Source: Sedimentisphaerales bacterium
Lineage (GTDB): Bacteria > Planctomycetota > Phycisphaerae > Sedimentisphaerales > Anaerobacaceae
Assembly: GCA_028277585.1 (NCBI GenBank)
Contig: JANQFY010000355.1
Location: 1 to 64,000 of the forward strand
Length of the DNA: 64,000 bases
Direction: 5' to 3'
The position numbers and the translations under genes are program-made. Positions 18,341-24,581 of this stretch are shown here, one piece after another. The notes under the pieces are model-generated. The model was given only the letters and a program-made list of their open reading frames with translations, searched no databases and was not told the DNA's origin. Within the stretch, counting starts at the first letter, position 1. Each line of letters starts with the position of its first letter.

Positions 18341-19432
18341 ATGGGAAGCGAGCGGGGAAAGTGGGTATGGCGCAGATTGCCAATCACTCTGGTTTCTTTG
18401 CTGGGGTTGACGTGTCTTTGGATTCTTGTCGGGCCGAGTGTCCGAAGCTGGCAGGTCGAGCGAGAGATCGGGCGTTTCGAGCGAAATCCCTCGCAGGCGC
18501 GAGCCGATTCACTGGTTGGGCTGCTCGAGCAACACACCGCGACTGACGAACAGGGCCCGCGCATCCTCACGCTGCTGCGCCGGCCCATGGTCACCAAACG
18601 TCCCGCCTACCCGGCCGGACTTCCCGTGGTGGTTTCAGTCGAGCATCCCTTTGATCTGGATTTCCGCGATACAGGGACGCGCGAAGAGAAGATTTGGGTT
18701 GTTGGAGGAGGCTATCTACGCGAAACTTCCGGGCGGCGTGTGACCTCCGAGAGGGCGCGGACTCTGCTTGTGCCCGCACCGCTCGCTCCTCGGGCTGAAC
18801 CGGGGACTCACCAGTTCACCATTCAGGGTACATACAGTGTGGAGATCCCGCGTGACAGTGCAGCGGCCAACATAGGAGACCGCATTTGTGGGTTACTCGC
18901 AGCATTCAGAGTGTCATCGGCCGGACCTCCCTGACGGTTACGGACTTACGAATGCGCATACGAAGTGCCCGTGGAGGTCACCATTGTTTCCAAGGAGGAG
19001 GCCAAGGCCATCGAACTTCTCTCGTCTCCGGAGCTGGATCAGGCTATGCAGGCTGCCTTTCGTATGCGAAAGCACCCTCGCGTCGGGGGTGGTCTCAGGA
19101 CCTCAACTCCAGGCGGAATCAGTAGACAGAAGGCGATCTACTATCGCGACCTGCCTGTCTCGACCGCATTTCGACTGACGGTTCATCTGTCCGGCAGGTG
19201 GGGACAGGTGACCTCGCTGGAATCCCCCGACCCCCTGGTGGCCAGGGCCGGGACCTCCGGATGGCACCACTTCTATTGCCGGTTCAAAGAGCCCGGCAAG
19301 TACAGGGGCACCGTCGTCCTGAGCGCAGACCCAAACCATGCGTACGAAGACCCAGCGATCGAAACCATCTGGGACGGAGAAATCGAGCTGCCGGTCCTGT
19401 TCAGCGTTCCGGATCCTCAGGGCTCGAACTGA
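18341..19432 (+). pseudogene. Secreted/anchored protein gene interrupted by an in-frame TGA
   Basis: An open frame from ATG 18341 (GGGAG upstream) encodes an N-terminal membrane anchor (ITLVSLLGLTCLWILVG) and a beta-rich domain. It stops at TGA 18932-18934 and then continues in the same frame to 19432 with plausible sequence (YEVPVEVTIVSKEEAKAIE and a second beta domain, HHFYCRFKEPGKYRGTVVLSADP). The downstream part alone lacks a good start (a possible ATG at 18965). The simplest reading is one gene of about 363 codons broken by a nonsense change or sequencing error. Two separate genes are possible. The family is not recognised. Confidence 0.55.
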
Positions 19433-19435
19433 ACC

Positions 19436-19457
19436 GGGGGCGCATCTTAAATATTAA
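19436..19457 (+). repeat. Solitary left end of the MITE-like element
   Basis: This repeats the left terminus of the element at 19470 (GGGGGCGCATCTTAA then ATATTAAG) and stops after about 22 bases. It looks like a tandem remnant of an earlier insertion or an aborted copy. Confidence 0.6.
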
Positions 19458-19469
19458 GCGAACTGAACC

Positions 19470-19655
19470 GGGGTCGCATCTTAAATATTAAGTATAGGCA
19501 GTGCGAGGAAAGGCGCCATCGTACGGCAGGGCCAAGCCGTCGCCAAGCGAGACCCGCACGTTCAGAAACGTCTGGCCAAGGACGGCAAGCAGACCAGAGA
19601 CATTGCCCGGATACGACGAGCTTTGCCAAATAATGAATAATTAAGATGCGACCCC
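19470..19655 (+). mobile_element. MITE-like element, copy 1 (186 bp)
   Basis: Perfect 15-bp terminal inverted repeats, GGGGTCGCATCTTAA (19470-19484) and TTAAGATGCGACCCC (19641-19655), bound 186 bp. Inside is the end of a reading frame (AVAKRDPHVQKRLAKDGKQ then TRDIARIRRALPNNE and a stop), which looks like a decayed protein tail. No target-site duplication is obvious. Copies 2 and 3 follow in the same orientation. Confidence 0.85.
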
Positions 19656-19687
19656 AATAGCCTCGATCCCACGCTGCGGTTTTGTCC

Positions 19688-19716
19688 TTGACAAGCGTGG
19701 CAAGATGTGGTACAGA
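19688..19716 (+). promoter_or_regulatory. Possible promoter for the 19896 gene
   Basis: TTGACA (19688-19693), a 17-bp spacer and a weak TACAGA (19711-19716). The -35 is consensus and the -10 is poor, so the assignment is tentative. Confidence 0.4.
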
Positions 19717-19895
19717 GATGTCCATTATCAGGTCGACCCTGATAGACGGTGCAGGGGACATGCAGGGATGCGAAATACCTCACGCTGGCGCGCGCTCAGG
19801 CGAGTGCCCATTCCTAACGTCCGTACTGCGAACCCAGCCTCTCGCAAAGAGAGGGCGGATGATACAAGTCTGTACACACACGGAGGTGAAGTACG

Positions 19896-20483
19896 ATGAA
19901 GAAATGCGCACTTTTCATGGCCCTGGTGCTGGCCGGCGAGGCGATGGCCTATGACGTCGTCTACCCGGTCCAAACCGCCACGGTTGTCCCTAGTCAGATC
20001 AGCGGTTTGCCCGCCGCGAATACTTTCGGTGCCTTCAGCCTGCCCGATTTCGCCCTTCTTCAGCAACCGGCCGACACGTCTGGATCCGTGGGCCTGCCCG
20101 GCACCCTGGAACGGCCCGGACTGCTGGGCCCGCCCATAGCGGTCGTCCCAACGACACAAACGACTGCGCCGGCGCCCGCGACGGGCCTGGACCCGGTCGG
20201 TTCCCCGATGACGGGTCTCCCAGGGCAGCTCGGCATGCCGTCGGGATGGGCCGTCTCGTCGGGCCTCGGCACGGGCGACCTCCTTGGACCGGTGGGTTTG
20301 GGTTCGTCCAACATCAGCATCCCGCAGGAGCCGGTGACGTCCGCCGAGTCGATCACAGGCCTGGGGCTGATCACAGTGCCCGGGCACACCGAAGTGTATG
20401 ACCAGTTTGCTGCTTCGGACCCCGGCGCGGGCGAGATCCCCGGCCCCCTGGGATTGGGATCGCCCAATGGGAGCACTCCCTAA
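19896..20483 (+). CDS. Small secreted Pro/Gly-rich protein, unknown
   Basis: 195 residues with GGAGGTG upstream of ATG 19896. A short signal peptide (MKKCALFMALVLAGEAMA) precedes a low-complexity mature region rich in Gly, Pro, Leu and Ser. It has a loosely repeated GL-PG/GLG pattern, for example GLPGTLERPGLLGPP, GLPGQLGMPSG, GPVGLGSSN and GPLGLGSPN. No enzyme motif and no cysteine in the mature part. It lies between two copies of the MITE-like element. The coding signal is good (signal peptide, ribosome binding site); function is unknown, perhaps a structural surface protein. Confidence 0.7.
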   Translation: MKKCALFMALVLAGEAMAYDVVYPVQTATVVPSQISGLPAANTFGAFSLPDFALLQQPADTSGSVGLPGTLERPGLLGPPIAVVPTTQTTAPAPATGLDPVGSPMTGLPGQLGMPSGWAVSSGLGTGDLLGPVGLGSSNISIPQEPVTSAESITGLGLITVPGHTEVYDQFAASDPGAGEIPGPLGLGSPNGSTP

Positions 20484-20542
20484 GTGAACTACTGATCCAG
20501 TGATCTTGTTCCAGAGCAGTAGTGCCGAATCGGGACCGAATT

Positions 20543-20728
20543 GGGGTCGCATCTTAAATATTAAGTATAGGCAGTGCGACAGAAGGCGCCGTCGGGCGGT
20601 AGGGCCAAGCCGTCGCCAAGCGAAACCCGCACGTTCAGAAACGTCTGGCCAAGGACGGCAAATAGGCCAAAGACGTCGCCCTGATACGACGAGCTTCGCC
20701 AAATAATGAATAATTAAGATGCGACCCC
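20543..20728 (+). mobile_element. MITE-like element, copy 2 (186 bp)
   Basis: It has the same length and the same perfect 15-bp inverted ends (20543-20557 and 20714-20728) as copy 1. The internal frame has a stop (DGK*AKDVALIRRASPNNE), so substitutions are not conserving a protein. It lies 59 bp after the 19896 gene and 38 bp beyond the stop of the convergent 20767-21363 gene. Confidence 0.85.
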
Positions 20729-20766
20729 GCGTGGGCCCGGCAGCGGCGTGCTTCTGGAGCAGCCTG

Positions 20767-21363
20767 CTAGCGTGAGTGCCCGTATACGCTGTACAGTTTC
20801 CATCCTTTAGCGGTTTCATGGAAGAAGAGGTCATTGCCACTGGTGCGAACAAGCATCATGGTTCCCTCGAGGTCAATTCCAGATTGGCTCTTGAGACTCT
20901 CCGCCTTGCTGGTATCGAGGGTGATCGATTCGATCGTCAGATTGACAAACCTCTGCAGACGTTCCGGTTTCTCCATCACGGCTTCGCGCCGACGGGCCCG
21001 TCTCTGATCGAGGGTCAGATCGCGTCCATCGGTAGCCATCTTGGTTTGATCATCCCAAGAAGCGACGTATTTATCGATGTCATTCGCCTTGCAGGCCTCT
21101 TGCAGAGATATGAAGGCCTGGCGGACTTCTTCTCGCTGCTTCCGTAGTTTGTCGTCGGCAGTTTCTGCATCCTCGCGAACGCTTGGGGCGGATCTCTCCT
21201 CTGTCACCACTTCAGATTCGTCAGCCTGACGACCCATGGCCGACGATTGACTGCTTGTTTCTGGGTTGGTGTCAGATTCCTCGTCCTGCTTGGCACATCC
21301 ACACGCCAAGGCGGCCAGTAGTGATAGGACAAGCACATAGTTCACCATCTTGCCAATACTCAT
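20767..21363 (-). CDS. Predicted lipoprotein, unknown function
   Basis: 198 residues from the ATG at 21363 (GGGAG upstream). MSIGKMVNYVLVLSLLAALACGCAK gives a signal peptide with lipobox LACGC. A Ser/Glu-rich linker follows, then a helical stretch (DDKLRKQREEVRQAFISLQEACKAND) and a domain ending in LVRTSGNDLFFHETAKGWKLYSVYG. The pattern of a helix with 'DIDKYVASWDD' and a final beta-sheet resembles small SnoaL/NTF2-like folds, but this is only a guess. It is flanked by MITE copies 2 and 3. Confidence 0.75.
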   Translation of the reverse strand: MSIGKMVNYVLVLSLLAALACGCAKQDEESDTNPETSSQSSAMGRQADESEVVTEERSAPSVREDAETADDKLRKQREEVRQAFISLQEACKANDIDKYVASWDDQTKMATDGRDLTLDQRRARRREAVMEKPERLQRFVNLTIESITLDTSKAESLKSQSGIDLEGTMMLVRTSGNDLFFHETAKGWKLYSVYGHSR

Positions 21364-21823
21364 GTGAGGCTCCCTTCGCTTTGAATAAGATGTCACTTCG
21401 TTGGGCCGATCGTGCAACCGGCGCGCAGCATCATAACTGGGCCGACACTTGTTCTCACTCCCGCTGAGATTCATCGCCAACTACGCACCGCTGGTTTCCG
21501 CACCATACCGATAGTCTCTGTCTGGATAGGTCGGGTGCGTTATACCCTCGGCGACGGAACGGGTCAATTGCGGTTGGCCTGCTCCCGAAAACAGGGGGGC
21601 ATCTTGAACATTGGCTATTGGCGGTGCGAGGGTAGGTGCCATGGTGGGGCACGGCCAGGCCGTCGCCATGCGATATCAGTACGTTTAGAGATGTCCCGGC
21701 CAAGGACGGCAGGTAGACCGCATACACCGCCCGGATACGAAAGGCCGCGCCGAATAATGAGCAGTTAGGGTGTGACCCCAAGCCGCGCAACGGCTTCTGT
21801 GGCTAAACCGACTTGGGGCGCGA
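21364..21823. other. Intergenic region with MITE copy 3
   Basis: No gene supported in these 460 bases. It contains the degraded third element at 21593-21779; the rest is the upstream region of the lipoprotein gene, in which I see no strong promoter. Confidence 0.5.
21593..21779 (+). mobile_element. MITE-like element, copy 3, degraded (187 bp)
   Basis: It aligns along its full length with copies 1 and 2 but has many substitutions. The ends are AGGGGGGCATCTTGA (21593-21607) and TTAGGGTGTGACCCC (21765-21779), no longer perfectly complementary. The internal frame is destroyed. It is an older insertion of the same family. Confidence 0.75.
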
Positions 21824-22699
21824 TCAATGCTCCAGGATGATTCTGGCGAAGAGGCCCCAGTCGTAGGCGTCGTCGGTCAGTCCGATGGGAAGGCCCAGGC
21901 CGATCTCGACGTCGTCGTCCAGTGCGTAGCGGAAGCCCGGCGTCAGATACACTTCGGTCTCATGCTCGGTCCCGTCATCGCCGCGTTCCGTCTCGAATTC
22001 CGCGGTCAGTTCCAGAATGGATTCGAGGGTGTCCGTGGTGCGATGCACCAGGGCGGCGCCACAGGCGAACTCCTCCAGATCGGAGGTCTCCGCGTTATCG
22101 GGATCGTCACCGATCTCGACCTCTTTGGCGTCGTTGACCCATTCCATGCCGGCGCCCAGGTGGATGACCACGTCGTCGAGACACTTGCTGGCCGCTATCG
22201 CCAATCCCCAACCGGTCCGGTCGGCGCCCAGGCCCTTTCGGTAATCGCCCGTGGGGATCATGGCTTCCACAGAGACACTGACGGTCGCGTCCCACCAGGC
22301 GGCGCCTTCTCGGTGCAGCAATGCCGAGACGCCGATCTCGCTGTCGCCCCATCCGGTTTCGCTCTGTTCGTCGCCGTCGTCGTCGACCCGCCGGTGCAAG
22401 TACGGCGCCTCGAACTCGATCTGGAGCCAGTCGGTCAAGCCGTATTCGATCTCCGCGCCGGCTACCCATCGGGAGTAGCTCTCGGACTCGCCCGGCGCCT
22501 GTTGTTCGTCCTGGAAGTAGGAGAACAGACTGATCTGCACCTCCTGGGCTTCCTGGGTATAGGCCTCCTCCATGAAGAACAGGAATTGTTGCTCGGACGC
22601 TTCATCCTCGTCGTGGGCCGGTTCGGCCTGTACGCCGACTGGGCCGGGCTGAAGCACCAAGATTGCGATCGTCAACAAGAACCAATAGAGTCGAGCCAT
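21824..22699 (-). CDS. Outer-membrane beta-barrel protein (phenol-MetA-like)
   Basis: 291 residues. A signal peptide (to about 25) is followed by an acidic linker (EPAHDEDEASEQQ) and alternating strands typical of a 10-14-strand barrel: VAGAEIEYGLTDWLQIEFEAPY, WWDATVSVSVEAMIPTGDY, WGLAIAASKCLDD, VYLTPGFRYALDDDVEIGLGLPIG, and an aromatic-poor C-terminal strand FARIILEH. The layout fits the 'MetA-pathway of phenol degradation' type outer-membrane family; the substrate is unknown. It lies 33 bp downstream of the histidine kinase gene on the same strand, probably in one operon. Confidence 0.7.
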   Translation of the reverse strand: MARLYWFLLTIAILVLQPGPVGVQAEPAHDEDEASEQQFLFFMEEAYTQEAQEVQISLFSYFQDEQQAPGESESYSRWVAGAEIEYGLTDWLQIEFEAPYLHRRVDDDGDEQSETGWGDSEIGVSALLHREGAAWWDATVSVSVEAMIPTGDYRKGLGADRTGWGLAIAASKCLDDVVIHLGAGMEWVNDAKEVEIGDDPDNAETSDLEEFACGAALVHRTTDTLESILELTAEFETERGDDGTEHETEVYLTPGFRYALDDDVEIGLGLPIGLTDDAYDWGLFARIILEH

Positions 22700-22732
22700 A
22701 CCGTATGTCCCCCTAGATTGAGCCGCAAGCCC

Positions 22733-24310
22733 CTAGACTGGGCCGCGGCGATTTTGCTCGTCCGATGTCAGTGAAGCCTCCTGCGCCGAGGCCGCCGCAG
22801 CGTAAGGATTCTCGGAGCGATCCTGAGGATAGGTGAAGCAGAAGGTGCATCCCCGTCCCGCTTCGGATTCGATCCAGATGCGTCCGCCGTGGTTCTGGAT
22901 GATCTTCTTGACCACGGACAAACCGATGCCGGTGCTCTCGAATGGGTCCTTGGCCGAGAGGGTCTGGAAGATGCGGAAGACCTTCTCGTGAAACTCCGGC
23001 GCGATGCCCGGCCCGTTGTCGGTGATGTGGAATCGCCAGAACCCGTCCTGGGCCGTGCAGCCAATTCGGATGTTTCCTTGGGGTTTGTCCATGTATTTGA
23101 TCGCGTTGCTCAACAGGTTCTGAAAGACCTGTGAGATGCGGGTCGGATTGCCCTGCAGGGTCGGCATCGTGTCTTCGATGGCGACCTGGATATGCGCCGG
23201 CGGGGCCAGGGAATCGATGATCCCGGGCAACAGATCGTCCAGATCGATCGCCACCTCGTCGCCGGACCAGCGCCCTGCACGCGAATACTGCAGGATGCCC
23301 TCGATCAGGTCGTGCATGCGCTGGACGCGGGAGTCCAGCAGCGTCATCTGCTCCTGGCCGTCCTCATCCAGTTTGTCGGCGTAGTCGCTGATAATCCAAT
23401 CGACCAGATTCCGGATGCCTCGCAACGGGGCCTTGAGGTCATGGGACACGACGTAAGCGAACTGCTCGAGTTCTGCGTTGAGGGTGCGAAGATGGGATTC
23501 GACCTTCTCTCGTTCCTGCATCTCGGATCGAAGGTCATTGACACGATCCTGGATCGACCGGGCCAGTTCTCCGATCTCATCCCGGGATTCGATCGTCGAG
23601 AGCGCGTCCCAGTCGCCCTGTTTGACGCATTCGGTGGCGTGACTGAGCCGTCCGAGCGGGCCGATGATCCGACGCGCCACGTTCGCCAGAAGCAGCACCA
23701 TCGAGACGAATCCCAGCCCCACCAGGCTAACCGAGATCCATCTCAAGGCGACGTACTGACGGTTCGTCCGGCTCAGAACCTCGTTGACCTCGTCCTCTTC
23801 ATCGGCAATCTGTTCCCGAAGCGTCTCTTGAAATGAGTCACCGGGCCCATCGTGGGCGGTGCGTAGAAACATCTCGACAGCCTGGCCCTCGCGACCGCTC
23901 GAATGCAGCTCGAGGATCGTTTTCGCATCGGCGAGCATAACCTCGTACTGGTCTTCCAGGGTCTCTATGACGTCGAACTCGCAGTCCTCATCCTCATCGT
24001 CGAAGTCCTCGACCTCCGTGTTGACACTGTCACGCCATTGCTCAAAGGCTTCCAAGACAGTTGCTTGCATGGCCAGGAACTTCTCCAGGTTGGCCTGGTC
24101 TCCGGAGAGCAGGTAGTCACCCAGTCTACTGACTTGACGTGTCACGAGGAGATTCAAACGTTCCATCTGGAGTTGTTGCCCGAAGCTCTCTTCGCGCCGC
24201 TGCATCGCCTCGTTCGACAGGCGCCCGGTCCCCAGCAATAGCGTTGCCAGCACCATCATCAGGGCGAACATGAACCCGAAGCCTATTCTCAGTCGTGTCT
24301 GTATCTTCAT
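22733..24310 (-). CDS. Membrane sensor histidine kinase
   Basis: 525 residues. TM1 (about 8-28), a periplasmic helical sensor (about 30-195) with a strongly acidic patch VEDFDDEDEDCEFD, TM2 (about 196-218), a HAMP linker (RRIIGPLGRLSHATECVKQGDW), HisKA with YVVSHDLKAPLRG (phospho-acceptor His) and HATPase with N box NLLSNAIKY, G1 DNGPGI and G2 GIGLSVVKKI. It belongs to the CHASE3/phytochrome-like group of kinases. No partner response regulator is adjacent. The barrel gene follows on the same strand. The acidic patch might bind cations, which is speculation. Confidence 0.93.
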   Translation of the reverse strand: MKIQTRLRIGFGFMFALMMVLATLLLGTGRLSNEAMQRREESFGQQLQMERLNLLVTRQVSRLGDYLLSGDQANLEKFLAMQATVLEAFEQWRDSVNTEVEDFDDEDEDCEFDVIETLEDQYEVMLADAKTILELHSSGREGQAVEMFLRTAHDGPGDSFQETLREQIADEEDEVNEVLSRTNRQYVALRWISVSLVGLGFVSMVLLLANVARRIIGPLGRLSHATECVKQGDWDALSTIESRDEIGELARSIQDRVNDLRSEMQEREKVESHLRTLNAELEQFAYVVSHDLKAPLRGIRNLVDWIISDYADKLDEDGQEQMTLLDSRVQRMHDLIEGILQYSRAGRWSGDEVAIDLDDLLPGIIDSLAPPAHIQVAIEDTMPTLQGNPTRISQVFQNLLSNAIKYMDKPQGNIRIGCTAQDGFWRFHITDNGPGIAPEFHEKVFRIFQTLSAKDPFESTGIGLSVVKKIIQNHGGRIWIESEAGRGCTFCFTYPQDRSENPYAAAASAQEASLTSDEQNRRGPV

Positions 24311-24470
24311 GGGGCGCCTTCAACACGAGGTCACTGAGCTTCTGCCCGATAACCTTGGTCGTGTTGCCAATCCTGATTCTATTGCCCCACATCGACCGAT
24401 TGAGTGCCGCCCTTGAGAACGGATCGTTACCGTCTTGCGAAGAGCCGCACGAGAGCGTCCCGTGGAAGGG

Positions 24471-24510
24471 AAAAAGCAAGAGCAGGGCAACACCGTGTTG
24501 CCCTGCTCTT
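24471..24510 (-). terminator. Intrinsic terminator of the 24582-27344 gene
   Basis: A perfect 15-bp stem (24478-24492 with 24496-24510) and CCG loop lies about 70 bases past the minus-strand stop at 24582. On the minus strand it is followed by GCTTTTTCCC. It separates this gene from the histidine kinase operon. Confidence 0.9.
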
Positions 24511-24581
24511 TGTTCGCACGTGAGCGGCCGCCGTCCGAAGGGCCCCGTCAGGGGCGATGGTTAGCGCCGGTTCTGATTCGG

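Larger units (their letters stand above)
19433..19895. other. Intergenic region with MITE copy 1 and long leader
   Basis: No gene. It holds a solitary element end (19436-19457), the complete repeat 19470-19655, a possible promoter (19688-19716) and a leader of about 180 bases to the gene at 19896. The leader includes a small 7-bp hairpin TATCAGG/CCTGATA (19726-19744). Confidence 0.6.

Noticed and set aside
18932-18934. TGA as a selenocysteine codon
   Set aside because: The flanking protein is not a known selenoprotein type and no selenocysteine insertion hairpin is evident after the codon.
19436-21779. Repeats as a CRISPR array
   Set aside because: The units are 186 bp, about 1 kb apart, with inverted ends and genes between them.
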